Source of the DNA: Candidatus Mycobacterium wuenschmannii | GTDB taxonomy: Bacteria; Actinomycetota; Actinomycetes; Mycobacteriales; Mycobacteriaceae | Assembly (NCBI RefSeq): GCF_030252325.1 | Contig: NZ_CP126981.1 | Location: 4,960,001-5,024,000, forward strand | Direction: 5' to 3' | DNA length: 64,000 bases | Part shown: positions 29,796 through 39,249 of the stretch, one piece after another | Numbering within the stretch: position 1 is the first letter of the stretch | Layout of the letters: every line of letters starts with the position of its first letter | Made by a program: the position numbers and the translations under genes | The notes under the pieces: model-generated | What the model was told of the DNA's origin: nothing | What the model saw: only the letters and a program-made list of their open reading frames with translations | Database searches by the model: none

Positions 29796-29909
29796 AGCGG
29801 CGATCGCGAGCGCGGCTGGAAGCCGGGCGATGCGGGTCGACGCCGAAATCCCAGCGGCGATCGCGAGCGCGGCTGGAAGCCGGGCGATGCGGGTCGACGC
29901 CGGAATCCA
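29796..29909 (+). repeat. two tandem 57-base copies of the GGCGATCGC mini-element
   Basis: Units 29796-29852 and 29853-29909 are nearly identical. Each begins AGCGGCGATCGCGAGCGCGG, continues CTGGAAGCCGGGCGATGCGG and ends with GTCGACGCC plus about 8 bases. They lie between the divergent lipid kinase and a small membrane protein gene. Confidence 0.8.
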
Positions 29910-29938
29910 CGGCCCTGGCCTATGGCTACGCTGTGCTG

Positions 29939-30370
29939 GTGATCAGCCGTCCGCCGAACAGTGTGCGCGGTGCGGGCGCAATCGTCGCCGCTCAGGGCGT
30001 GGCAGGTCTGGTCGCCGCCGTGGTGCTGTTGGTCCGGGCGATCGGCGGAGCCGGTCAACGCGGTAACAACGTCTTCGGGACGGCGGGATGGTTCGCGTTC
30101 GCCGGTGGGGCGGTGCTCGCCGCCGGCTGGGCGCTCTACAGCGGTCGCCGGTGGGGCCGCGGGCTGGCGGTCTTCGCCGAGCTGTTGCTGCTCGGTGTGG
30201 CCTACTACTTGTCGACGGGCTCGCATCGCCCGGCGATCGGCGCCCCGGTTGCAGCGGTGTCGCTGGCCGTGCTGGCGCTGCTGTTCAGTCCGCCCGCGCT
30301 GCGTTGGGTGTCAGGCGACGACTACGACGGCCCGGCCAGCTCCGACAGTGCCGATCCCGAGACCCGGTAG
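29939..30370 (+). CDS. small integral membrane protein (Rv3217c-like)
   Basis: Encodes 143 residues from the GTG at 29939; a GTG at 29933 would add two residues. Four hydrophobic segments are visible: GAGAIVAAQGVAGLVAAVVL, WFAFAGGAVLAAGWALY, GLAVFAELLLLGVAYYL and VAAVSLAVLALLF. The C-terminal tail is acidic and cytosolic. Function is unknown. The 3' end overlaps the convergent acetyltransferase gene by 49 bases. Confidence 0.75.
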   Translation: MISRPPNSVRGAGAIVAAQGVAGLVAAVVLLVRAIGGAGQRGNNVFGTAGWFAFAGGAVLAAGWALYSGRRWGRGLAVFAELLLLGVAYYLSTGSHRPAIGAPVAAVSLAVLALLFSPPALRWVSGDDYDGPASSDSADPETR

Positions 30371-30804
30371 GTGGTCCACTCACTCTGCGGCTGGCCGCCG
30401 ACCGAGTCGTACAGCGAGATCGCGTCGCTGTTCCAGTTCAGCACCGCCCAGGCCAGCCGGGTGTAGTGGTTGTCGACGCATTCCCGCGCGAGCGCGGTCA
30501 GTAGCCCGCGGGCCAACCCCAGCCGGCGGAACTCCGGACGCACGAACAGGTCTTCCAGGTAGATGCCCGCTACGCCGTCCCAGGTGGAGAAGTTCAGGAA
30601 CCACAGCGCCATCGCCGCGACCTGGCCGTCGACCTCGGCGACGTGCGCCCGAAGCGTCGGTTCAGGGCCGAAAAGCGCTGAGCTGATTTGACTTTCGACG
30701 ACGGTGCACTGCTCGGGGGCGCGCTCGAATATCGCCAGGTCGTGGATCATCGCGGTGATGTCGGCGGCGTCGCCGGGTTCGGCCCGTCGGATGCGCACGC
30801 TCAT
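30322..30804 (-). CDS. GNAT family N-acetyltransferase
   Basis: Encodes 160 residues starting MSVRIRRAEPGDAADI. It has the GNAT fold, with the acetyl-CoA loop in the segment YLEDLFVRPEFRRLGLARGL (RxxGxA-like) and N-acetyltransferase strands around ALWFLNFSTWDGVAG. It resembles diamine or spermidine acetyltransferases of the SSAT type, but the substrate is not determinable. Its ATG overlaps the entC stop (ATGA), so it is translationally coupled (Rv3216-Rv3215). Confidence 0.87.
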   Translation of the reverse strand: MSVRIRRAEPGDAADITAMIHDLAIFERAPEQCTVVESQISSALFGPEPTLRAHVAEVDGQVAAMALWFLNFSTWDGVAGIYLEDLFVRPEFRRLGLARGLLTALARECVDNHYTRLAWAVLNWNSDAISLYDSVGGQPQSEWTTYRVSGSALSELAGPS

Positions 30805-31898
30805 GGTCGGACTCCCAGCGCCGTCAGGATTGTGATGAATTTGGTGGTGGTCTCGGCGACTTCGCCGTCGGGGTCGGATTCTGCGACGATGCCGCCGCCG
30901 GCGTGTGCCAGCGCGCCGCGCCGGTCGGCGGCCAGTTGCGCGCCGCGCAGGGTCACCACCCAGCGCCCGTCGCCGTTGGCGTCGCACCAGCCGACCGCGC
31001 CGGCGTAGAAGCCGCGATCGCCCTCGAGTTCCCCGATCAGTTCGACGGCCGCCTCGGTAGGTACCCCGCCGACGGCGGGAGTCGGGTGCACCGCCAGCGC
31101 CAAATCCATTGCGGTGGTGGAGGTATCGCGCAGGGTGCCGACGACCGGGGTGCTGAGATGCCACAGCGCCGCGGTGCGGCTCAACGCCGGTTCCGCCGCG
31201 GTCGTCAGCTCGCTGCACAGCGGTCGCAGCGCCGCCGCCATAGTGTCGATCACCAGCTGATGCTCGTGACGGTCCTTCGCCGACTCGGCGAGCGCGGCGC
31301 CCGCGGCCGCGTCGAGGTCGGGATCGGCATGCCGCGGCGCCGACCCGGCAAACGGCTGGCAGGTCACCCGATCGCCGTCGCGGGCCACGAGCAGTTCGGG
31401 GCTGGCGCCGACCAGCGCCCTGCCCGCATAGTCACCGCCGGCGGCCGACAGGTCGACGAGGTAGCCATAGGCGGCCGGGTCATTGTCGACCAAGCGGCGC
31501 AACAGGATTCGGGCGTCCAGCGGGGCGTCGGCGGTCAGCCGCAGCGCGCGGGCCAGCACCACCTTCTGCAGTGGGCTGTCTGCGGCGGCCAACTCGTCAC
31601 AGGCCCGCCGAACGCGCGCGCGATGCTCCTCGGGTGCGGGCAGCATGCCAGATACCCGTACCGCCGGCATCGGCCCGGTCGGCCAATCCGGCAATGCTGC
31701 GACCCGCTGCACCGAACGCGGCGCCATCAGGGCGGTCGGCCCGTCGACGTCAAATGGCAACGCGCCCATCACAATTGATGCCTCGCCAGAGCGCAGCGCG
31801 GACTGCGCGTCGGCCACGTCACGATAGCCGGCCAGCACACCGTCGGCGATCAGCGCGCCGGACGGTCCGCACACCACGAACGGCGGCTCAGCCGTCAT
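30801..31898 (-). CDS. entC: isochorismate synthase
   Basis: Encodes 365 residues from the ATG at 31898 (MTAEPPFVVCGPSG). The chorismate-binding domain shows LQKVVLARALRL (general base Lys, about residue 111), LVGASPELLV, AGSAPRH, HPTPAVGGVPT and GGGIVAESDP...E near the end, which binds Mg2+. It converts chorismate to isochorismate for menaquinone or siderophore routes. The 5' end overlaps the phosphatase gene by 11 bases. Confidence 0.9.
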   Translation of the reverse strand: MTAEPPFVVCGPSGALIADGVLAGYRDVADAQSALRSGEASIVMGALPFDVDGPTALMAPRSVQRVAALPDWPTGPMPAVRVSGMLPAPEEHRARVRRACDELAAADSPLQKVVLARALRLTADAPLDARILLRRLVDNDPAAYGYLVDLSAAGGDYAGRALVGASPELLVARDGDRVTCQPFAGSAPRHADPDLDAAAGAALAESAKDRHEHQLVIDTMAAALRPLCSELTTAAEPALSRTAALWHLSTPVVGTLRDTSTTAMDLALAVHPTPAVGGVPTEAAVELIGELEGDRGFYAGAVGWCDANGDGRWVVTLRGAQLAADRRGALAHAGGGIVAESDPDGEVAETTTKFITILTALGVRP

Positions 31899-32487
31899 CG
31901 GGACGGGGGAGGCCCAGCGCGCTGATCTGGCGTATCCCATGCTCGAAGCCGCCGACCGCGACGGAGGCCGGGCCCATGCCGAAGCGGCTGCCCTCGCTCA
32001 GCGGCAGCTCCACCCAGCGGGTGATGACGGCGCGGGAGAAGTGGCCGTGCCCGACGAAAACCACGTCGCGCGAGGCCATCAGCTCCAACGCCCAGGCGAC
32101 CGCCGCGTCGGCGCGCGCGCTGACCTGCGCCACCGATTCACCGCCGGGCGCGCCGTGCGTCCAGATCGACCAGTCGGGTTGGGTCTCGTGGATCTCGTCG
32201 CTCGTCAGGCCTTCGTAGGAGCCGTAGTCCCATTCGGTGAGCAGGTCGGATTTCTCGTCGACGGTCATCCCGGCGAGTTCGGCGGTCGCCACGGCACGAT
32301 GGCGCGGGCTGCTGATCACCTTCGGATTGTCTAGATGCAGGTCGGCGAGCACGGGGGCGGCGGCAGCGGCTTGGGCGCGCCCGTTGTCGGTGAGGTCGAG
32401 TTCGGTGGACCCGGTGTGCTGGCCGGACAGCGACCACTCGGTCTCGCCGTGGCGCAGCAACACCAAGCGGTGGTTCCGGACGCCCAT
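31888..32487 (-). CDS. histidine phosphatase superfamily acid phosphatase (Rv3214-like)
   Basis: Encodes 199 residues starting MGVRNHRLVLLRHGETEWS. The catalytic RHGE (phospho-His, about residues 13-16), the Arg-His of ISSPRHRAV, and GHGHFSRAV near 147 define the branch-1 histidine phosphatase site. The M. tuberculosis homologue is annotated gpm2 but behaves as a broad acid phosphatase rather than a glycolytic mutase. It overlaps entC, so the three minus-strand genes form an operon. Confidence 0.9.
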   Translation of the reverse strand: MGVRNHRLVLLRHGETEWSLSGQHTGSTELDLTDNGRAQAAAAAPVLADLHLDNPKVISSPRHRAVATAELAGMTVDEKSDLLTEWDYGSYEGLTSDEIHETQPDWSIWTHGAPGGESVAQVSARADAAVAWALELMASRDVVFVGHGHFSRAVITRWVELPLSEGSRFGMGPASVAVGGFEHGIRQISALGLPRPDDG

Positions 32488-32563
32488 GCCGACCGATTCT
32501 GCCTGACACACATAGCCATCCACGCGCGGGCACCATGGTGATGATGCTTGGATGGCAGGTGTT

Positions 32564-32703
32564 CACCACCGCCAGCGACGATGCAGAGCGATAGCGATGC
32601 TGAGGAGCGGCGCGAGGTCACCACCGCCAGCGACGATGCAGAGCGATAGCGATGCTGAGGAGCGGCGCGAGGTCGCCACCGCCAGCGATGCTGCAGAGAA
32701 AGA
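32564..32703. repeat. 55-base tandem repeat (2.5 copies)
   Basis: Units at 32564-32618 and 32619-32673 are identical; a partial, diverged unit covers 32674-32703. Each contains CACCACCGCCAGCGACGATG and GAGCGATAGCGATGCTGAGG. It fills the gap between the divergent phosphatase and ParA-like genes and ends only 6 bases before the latter's ATG, so it must overlap its leader and ribosome-binding region. Confidence 0.9.
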
Positions 32704-32709
32704 GGATGT

Positions 32710-33510
32710 ATGAAGGGGACCCGAGTTCTGGCGGTGGCCAACCAGAAGGGTGGCGTGGCCAAGACGACGACCGTCGCCTCGCTGGGTGCGGCGATCGCCG
32801 ACGCCGGCAAGCGGGTGCTGCTGATCGACCTGGACCCGCAGGGCTGCCTGACGTTCTCGCTCGGCCAGGACCCGGACAAGCTCGCGGTGTCGGTGCACGA
32901 GGTGTTGCTCGGCGACGTCGAACCCAACGCCGCGCTGGTGGAGACGGCCGAGGGCATGACGCTGCTGCCGGCGAACATCGACCTGGCAGGCGCCGAGGCG
33001 ATGCTACTGATGCGGGCGGGCCGCGAATACGCGCTCAAGCGCGCACTGGACAAACTCGACGGCGCATTCGACGTCGTGGTGATCGACTGCCCGCCGTCGT
33101 TGGGCGTGCTGACGCTCAACGGGTTGACCGCCGCCGACGAGGTCATCGTGCCGCTGCAGTGCGAGACGCTGGCGCACCGCGGGGTCGGGCAGTTCCTGCG
33201 AACGGTCGACGACGTCCAGCAGATCACCAACCCTGACCTCAAGCTGCTCGGTGCGCTGCCGACGCTGTACGACCCGCGGACCACGCACACCCGCGACGTG
33301 CTGCTCGACGTCGCCGACCGTTACGACCTACCGGTGCTGGCGCCGCCGATCCCGCGGACCGTGCGCTTCGCCGAAGCGAGCGCGTCGGGTTCGTCGGTGC
33401 TTGCCGCACGCAAGAACAAGGGCGCGTCCGCGTATCAGGAGTTGGCGCACGCGCTGCTCAAGCACTGGAAGTCGGGCAAAGCGTTGCCCACCTTCGCGAT
33501 CGACGCCTAA
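32710..33510 (+). CDS. ParA/Soj family ATPase (Rv3213c-like)
   Basis: Encodes 266 residues. The deviant Walker A is NQKGGVAKTTTVASLG (about residues 11-26), with LLIDLDPQG (about 37) and VVIDCPPSLGVLTLNGL (about 119). The signature Lys of KGGVAK supports dimerisation by the MinD/ParA mechanism. No parB gene or obvious parS site is adjacent, so it is an orphan ParA. It may position protein cargo rather than DNA. The leader consists of the tandem repeat. Confidence 0.88.
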   Translation: MKGTRVLAVANQKGGVAKTTTVASLGAAIADAGKRVLLIDLDPQGCLTFSLGQDPDKLAVSVHEVLLGDVEPNAALVETAEGMTLLPANIDLAGAEAMLLMRAGREYALKRALDKLDGAFDVVVIDCPPSLGVLTLNGLTAADEVIVPLQCETLAHRGVGQFLRTVDDVQQITNPDLKLLGALPTLYDPRTTHTRDVLLDVADRYDLPVLAPPIPRTVRFAEASASGSSVLAARKNKGASAYQELAHALLKHWKSGKALPTFAIDA

Positions 33511-33531
33511 TTCTCGGAGCCGCCTCCTCCT

Positions 33532-33560
33532 CGGGCCGTTCCGGCCCGCATCGTCGACGC
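33532..33560. terminator. hairpin between convergent genes, related to the 50022 repeat
   Basis: CGGGCCG-ttc-CGGCCCG (33532-33548) is a perfect 7-base stem with a 3-base loop, followed by CATCGTCGACGC. The same layout (hairpin then GCATCGTCGCCGC) recurs three times at 50022-50189, also between convergent genes. Confidence 0.6.
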
Positions 33561-33569
33561 CTGAACCGT

Positions 33570-34784
33570 CTAGCCGAGCGCGACGAGAGTGCCCCCGCGC
33601 TGCTCGAGCAGCTGCGAGCCCGCAACCGCGAGCAGCACCGGCGCGTCGCTCGGGGGCCGCTGCACCGGCAGGAAGTCCTCGCCGACGCCGGTGACCGGAT
33701 CGCACACCGCGATGCCGCCGGTGACCGGAACCAACAACTTGCCCGCCATCAGGGTGGCCGGCCCGATCGGCGCCGACGAGCCCGCCGGCCCGACGGCGTA
33801 GCGGTAGGTCAGATTCGAGGCGTCGAAGACCATCACGCGACGGCCGGTCCACCAGGTGATCAGATTGCCGGGTCGGGTCACCGCGTTCGACAGCAGCGGG
33901 GGCTCGGGGAGCAGCGTGCTGCCGATGGTCGTGCCGGCCTCGTCGATGACGTCGACCCGCGGCTGCGGCGCCGGCAGGTAGACGGCCGTCCTGGTCTCCG
34001 ACACCGTGAGGACCTTGGCGCCGGAGTCGGCGCCGATGCCGGGCTGGGCCAGATTGTGCTGATCCGGCTCGTCCTCTTCCTTGGCCGGACGCAGCAGGGT
34101 GAGCCTGAGGTCGGCTTGTCGTCCGCAAGCCTCGAACACCGACACCGCCGATGAACTGGCCGCCGCCGACGTCAGACGGCAACCGGCGTGCAGGCCCTTC
34201 GACGACGGCTTGACCCGGGCGTCGATCTCGCCGTAGGAGAGCATCCGAACCATGTCCGAGCGCCACAGCTCGAGTCGGGTGTCACCGGCCGACAACACCG
34301 TCGTGCCATCGCTTGACAGCGACACCTGCCGGTTGCTGTAGCTGCTGCGCGCGGGCCCGCGCTGACCGGTGGTGCCGTCGATGGTGCTGACCTGCCCGCA
34401 CCCGCGGTCATCGCGGTACACCGCCACCGCAAACCGGTAGACCCCGACGACCCCGCACAGGTCGCTATCGCGCGAATAGGTCCAGCGCACTTGACCGTTG
34501 ACCGGATCGCGGCCGTACACGGCGTGCGCGTCGGCGGTGACGACGGTTCCGGCGACGACCACCGGCTGGTCGGTGGGCGCATTCGGTGCGGTCCAGAGTT
34601 GCCGCAGCGAGTGCGGGACTTCGCTGGCCAGGCGCGGGCTGGGCGCAGGTCCGGTCGCCGGCAAGCTGCGCGTGGCCCGGGCGTCGCTGGTCAACCAGAT
34701 CAGCGCCGCGCCGACGGCGAGCACGGTGACAATGGCGGCCGCCGCCAGCAGATCAGCCTTGGTGCGGCGTTCCGGCTTGACCAT
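33570..34784 (-). CDS. membrane-anchored PQQ-like beta-propeller protein (Rv3212-like)
   Basis: Encodes 404 residues from MVKPERRTKADLL. A single N-terminal membrane segment (LLAAAAIVTVLAVGAALIWL, about 12-31) anchors an extracytoplasmic domain. That domain has repeats such as AGTVVTADAHAVYGRDPVNG, VSTIDGTTGQRG and TGGIAVCDPVTG, typical of PQQ or YncE-like propellers. Paired Cys residues may form disulfides outside the membrane. Function is unknown. The frame continues upstream into rhlE, but a start 19 bases past the rhlE stop is most plausible. Confidence 0.8.
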   Translation of the reverse strand: MVKPERRTKADLLAAAAIVTVLAVGAALIWLTSDARATRSLPATGPAPSPRLASEVPHSLRQLWTAPNAPTDQPVVVAGTVVTADAHAVYGRDPVNGQVRWTYSRDSDLCGVVGVYRFAVAVYRDDRGCGQVSTIDGTTGQRGPARSSYSNRQVSLSSDGTTVLSAGDTRLELWRSDMVRMLSYGEIDARVKPSSKGLHAGCRLTSAAASSSAVSVFEACGRQADLRLTLLRPAKEEDEPDQHNLAQPGIGADSGAKVLTVSETRTAVYLPAPQPRVDVIDEAGTTIGSTLLPEPPLLSNAVTRPGNLITWWTGRRVMVFDASNLTYRYAVGPAGSSAPIGPATLMAGKLLVPVTGGIAVCDPVTGVGEDFLPVQRPPSDAPVLLAVAGSQLLEQRGGTLVALG

Positions 34785-34803
34785 CAGGCGTGGCGGCGCC
34801 GAA

Positions 34804-36318
34804 TCAGTTGGCGGCGGGGGCTGCGGCGCCCGCGGACTTGCGGGGTCGACGACGGCGACGCCGCGCACGGGTACCTTCGCCGGATGCGGAGTCCGAAGTG
34901 CTTGTCGCCGTTGAGGTTCCGTCGCTGTCGCTCGAGTGGCCCGTTGCGGACTTGCCGCCACGGGTGCGACGGCGCTGACGGTCCCGGTTGCGCGGCGCGG
35001 CCGGCTCGTCCCCGTTGCGGCTGCCACTGGACGCCGTGCGCTTCACCGGCGACTTCTTCGGCGCGCCGACGGAGCCCTTGATGTCGTTCGGGATGTCCAG
35101 CTCGACGTAGATGTGCGGCGAGTTGGAGTAGGTCTCGGCCGGATCAGGGCAGTTCAGGCCGAGGGCCTTGTCGATCAGCGTCCAGCGGGGGAGTTCGTCC
35201 CAATCGACCAGCGTGACGGCGACACCGGTCTTGCCGGCGCGGCCGGTGCGGCCGATGCGGTGCACGTAGGTGTTCTCGTCGTCGGGGCACTGGTAGTTGA
35301 TGACGTGGGTGACGTCGTCGATGTCGATGCCGCGGGCCGCGACGTCGGTGGCGACCAGCACGTCGATGTCGTGGTTGCGGAACTGCTTGAGCGCCTTCTC
35401 GCGGGCGATCTGACCGAGGTCGCCGTGCACGGCGCCGACGGCGAATCCGCGCTCGGCGAGTTCGTCTGCGACCTTCTGCGCGGTGCGCTTGGTCCGGGTG
35501 AAGATCATCGTCGCGCCCCGGCCGTTGGCCTGCAGCACCCGGCTGACCAATTCGACCTTGTCCATGGCGTGGGCCCGGTAGACGAACTGCGTGGTCAGGT
35601 CGTGCACCGCCGACGAATGCGGCGCCTCGGCCCGGATGTGGGTGGGCTGGTTCATGAACGTGCGGGCCAGCGTGATGATCGGGTCCGGCATGGTCGCCGA
35701 GAACAGCATCGACTGCCGCTCGTCGGGGATCTGGCGCAGGATCCGCTCGATGTCGGGCAAGAAGCCGAGGTCGAGCATCTCGTCGGCCTCATCCAGGACC
35801 AGCACCGCCAGGCCGCCGAGTTGCAGGTGGCCCTGCTGGGCCAGGTCGAGCAGCCGGCCGGGAGTGCCGACCACGACGTCGGCGCCGGCACGCAGCGCCT
35901 CGATCTGCGGCTCGTACGGCCGGCCACCGTAGATGGACACGACCGACAGCTTGCGGTCGTCGTCGGCGGTCTTGAGGTACTTGGCGGCGGTCGAGAGGTC
36001 GTTGTAGACCTGCAGGCACAGCTCGCGGGTGGGCACCACGATGAGGGCGCGGGGGATGCCGGACAGCGGGCGGTCGTCGCCCAGGGTGGTGATCCGCTGC
36101 AGCAGCGGCACACCGAAGGCGAAGGTCTTGCCCATGCCGGTCCGGGCCTGGCCGATCAGGTCGTCGCCGGTGAGGGCCAGCGGCAGCGTGAGCTCCTGGA
36201 TGGCGAACGGGTGCTCGATGCCCTTTTCCTTGAGCGCCTGGACGATTTCGTCGCGGACGCCGAGGTCGGCGAAAGTGGATTCGGATGCGGCGCGGTTGGA
36301 TGTGATGAGTGGAGTCAT
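34804..36318 (-). CDS. rhlE: DEAD-box ATP-dependent RNA helicase
   Basis: Encodes 504 residues from MTPLITSNRAASEST. The motifs, in order, are the Q motif (FAIQELTLP), QARTGMGKTFAFGVP (I), PTRELCLQV (Ia), VLDEADEMLDLGF (II), SAT (III), ATDVAARGIDID (V) and HRIGRTGRAGKTG (VI). The C-terminal 90 residues are basic and disordered (RNRDRQRRRTRGGK...), as in RhlE/CsdA-like helicases that remodel rRNA or degradosome substrates. It probably supports growth at low temperature and RNA turnover. Confidence 0.93.
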   Translation of the reverse strand: MTPLITSNRAASESTFADLGVRDEIVQALKEKGIEHPFAIQELTLPLALTGDDLIGQARTGMGKTFAFGVPLLQRITTLGDDRPLSGIPRALIVVPTRELCLQVYNDLSTAAKYLKTADDDRKLSVVSIYGGRPYEPQIEALRAGADVVVGTPGRLLDLAQQGHLQLGGLAVLVLDEADEMLDLGFLPDIERILRQIPDERQSMLFSATMPDPIITLARTFMNQPTHIRAEAPHSSAVHDLTTQFVYRAHAMDKVELVSRVLQANGRGATMIFTRTKRTAQKVADELAERGFAVGAVHGDLGQIAREKALKQFRNHDIDVLVATDVAARGIDIDDVTHVINYQCPDDENTYVHRIGRTGRAGKTGVAVTLVDWDELPRWTLIDKALGLNCPDPAETYSNSPHIYVELDIPNDIKGSVGAPKKSPVKRTASSGSRNGDEPAAPRNRDRQRRRTRGGKSATGHSSDSDGTSTATSTSDSASGEGTRARRRRRRPRKSAGAAAPAAN

Positions 36319-36583
36319 GCGTGAAGCACGTATGCCTTTCGGGTTCGTATTCGATTTATCAATCGCTGCGATCACGCGCGCACCAGTTGAGGAGTCGAAT
36401 ACGTTGCCGATTCGCGGGCCCTGCACTTCACGGAGGCGGGCCAACTGCATGCACGCTCATTGCATAGGCAGTGGTGATACGGATCTACCACCGTTACCTG
36501 GATTGATTGTAGCTGGTGGGTGCCGCAAACCCCGATTCGCGCGGCGTGCGGCGGTTCGTCGACGCACAGCAGCCCCTCGCCGG

Positions 36584-36648
36584 ACACCCCTCGTGGCGAT
36601 CGCAAGGGCGGCGTCGCCGGTCGCAGCGGGTCGCCGCGCGACACCCCT
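36584..36648 (+). repeat. mini-element copy flanked by 8-base direct repeats
   Basis: The GTGGCGATCGC...GCAGCGGGTCG core lies at 36593-36634 within a block bounded by ACACCCCT at 36584-36591 and at 36641-36648. It lies directly before the ferritin-like gene (ATG 36661), so it overlaps the likely promoter or leader. Confidence 0.65.
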
Positions 36649-36660
36649 AGAGTGGGGTCC

Positions 36661-37356
36661 ATGACTTCGCTTCCGCAGGGCGACCAGCTGGCCGATCCGC
36701 CTCCGCCACGGCTGCCCGCGGACCATCCCGGCGTCAACGAATTGTTCGCCTTGCTGGCCTACGGCGAGGTGGCGGCGTTCTACCGGCTCACCGACGAGGC
36801 GCGGATGGCGCCGGATCTGCGCGGACGAATCTCGATGGCCAGCATGGCCGCCGCCGAGATGGCGCACTACGAACTTCTCGTCGAGGCGTTGGAGCACCGC
36901 GGCGTCGACGTGCTGCCGGCGATCTCGAAGTACGCGTCGGTCCTCGACGGCTACCACCGGCTGACCACGCCGAGCACCTGGCTGGAGGCTCTGGTCAAGA
37001 CCTACATCGGCGACGCCTTGGCCGCCGATTTCTACCTCGAGGTCGCCGACTCGCTGCCGGATGAGGTCGCCGATGTGGTCCGCTCGACGATGTCGCAGAC
37101 CGGACATTCGCAGTTCGTCGTCGCCGAGGTGCGCGCCGCGGTGACCAAGAGCGCCCGGCAGCGCAGCCGGCTCGCCCTGTGGTCGCGCCGCTTGCTGGGC
37201 GAGGCGATCACCCAGGCTCAGTACGTGCTGGCCGAGCATGACGAACTGGTCGACCTGGTGGTCACGCGGACCGACGGCCTGACGCAGCTGGCGGGATTCT
37301 TCGACCGGCTCCAACACACCCATGACGCGCGCACCCGCGAGCTGGGCCTGAGCTGA
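36661..37356 (+). CDS. ferritin-like fold-containing protein (Rv3210c-like)
   Basis: Encodes 231 residues starting MTSLPQGDQLADPPPP. A helical bundle with Glu/His pairs suits a di-iron site: LAYGEVAAFYRL (about 32), MAAAEMAHYELLVEALE (about 63), DALAADFYLEVAD (about 119) and HSQFVVAEVRAAV (about 148). It is related to MiaE-like tRNA hydroxylases. The substrate is unknown; oxidation or RNA modification roles are inference. Confidence 0.8.
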   Translation: MTSLPQGDQLADPPPPRLPADHPGVNELFALLAYGEVAAFYRLTDEARMAPDLRGRISMASMAAAEMAHYELLVEALEHRGVDVLPAISKYASVLDGYHRLTTPSTWLEALVKTYIGDALAADFYLEVADSLPDEVADVVRSTMSQTGHSQFVVAEVRAAVTKSARQRSRLALWSRRLLGEAITQAQYVLAEHDELVDLVVTRTDGLTQLAGFFDRLQHTHDARTRELGLS

Positions 37357-37360
37357 CGCC

Positions 37361-37993
37361 CTAGCGGCTGCAGGTCGCGATCATCGTGCTGCTCGTCGAG
37401 ATCGCGATGTTGTCGCCGACGCCGTCGGCGATCGAGCAGTTGAGCCGCCCGGTGACGCTGGTCGCGACGACGGACCGCGCGCTCACCCCGGGGTTCAGCA
37501 CGACCGTCCGCGACCAGGGCAGCGACACGTTGAAGTCGGTCTGCGGCGCGCCGGACGCGTCGGTGTAGACGACGGTGACGAGGTCGAGCAGTCCCTTGGT
37601 GCCGGTAACCCGGTACACGAATGTGCGGGCGGCGACGTCCGGCGCGACCGTGGGGACCGCGACAGGGGCCTGCGTCGGCGGCGTGGTGGTCGTCGGGCTG
37701 GGCGGCCGCGACGACGGGGTCAGGCTGGTGACCGTTTCGGGCGGCAGGGCCGGAACGAGATGCGGCGTCGTGGTTTTGCTCGGGGGGACGACCACGGTGG
37801 CCGAGGTCGACCCGCTGTCGCCGCCGTTCACAATCACGGCTGTGGCGATCACCGCGAGGACGAAGACGATCGCGGCGATGGCCGCGATCGGGCGCCAGCG
37901 TTCGTCACCCGATGTGTCATCGCCGTCGGCGTAGATGTCGACGGTGTCGTCCTCGTAGTCCCGGAGCTCGTCCAGGTAGTCGGTGGTACTGAT
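37361..37993 (-). CDS. membrane-anchored Thr/Pro-rich protein (Rv3209-like); non-canonical start
   Basis: An MmpS-like layout: short acidic cytosolic N-terminus (STTDYLDELRDYEDDTVDIY), one membrane helix (PIAAIAAIVFVLAVIATAVI), a Thr/Pro-rich linker and a C-terminal extracellular domain (TFVYRVTGTKGLLDLVTVVY) with two Cys near its end. The first canonical start is a GTG at 37852 inside the membrane helix. The coherent upstream frame has no ATG, GTG or TTG. An ATC at 37993 would give ISTTDYLDEL (210 residues) and lies 7 bases after a TAACAT -10-like box. The extent is therefore uncertain at the 5' end. Confidence 0.65.
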   Translation of the reverse strand: MSTTDYLDELRDYEDDTVDIYADGDDTSGDERWRPIAAIAAIVFVLAVIATAVIVNGGDSGSTSATVVVPPSKTTTPHLVPALPPETVTSLTPSSRPPSPTTTTPPTQAPVAVPTVAPDVAARTFVYRVTGTKGLLDLVTVVYTDASGAPQTDFNVSLPWSRTVVLNPGVSARSVVATSVTGRLNCSIADGVGDNIAISTSSTMIATCSR

Positions 37994-38176
37994 GGTGCAA
38001 ATGTTATCGATGTGGCGCGCGGGCGCCCCCGCGCGAGGGCGCGTGTCAGGTCACGATTTGCCAACGGCCCGCTGGGGCGAACCGCAAGGCGGCGACCGGG
38101 TTTCGGCACCCGCCACCGGCGTCCACTAGCCTTGCCGTCGAAGCCACATCTACTTGAAGAACGGGAAGGGGCCGGC

Positions 38177-39089
<913 letters not shown>

Positions 39090-39249
39090 CTAGCGCCTGG
39101 TTACGAGCGCGCCGTGATCGCAACGACACTACTACTCGCTCGCCTGTTCAACTGTGATCCAAGCCCTGTATGTCGGGGCGACAACGTGTTAAGGGGGTCT
39201 TTGGCGCGCCGAGAGTCGCAGCTAGCAGGTGTTGTGCCATTCTGGGAAA

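Noticed and set aside
29796..29909. Possible CRISPR array (tandem units)
   Set aside because: The two units abut without unique spacers and there are no cas genes; they belong to a dispersed intergenic element.
32710..33510. Chromosome or plasmid partition locus
   Set aside because: Only an orphan ParA-like ATPase is present, with no ParB gene and no parS-like sites recognised.
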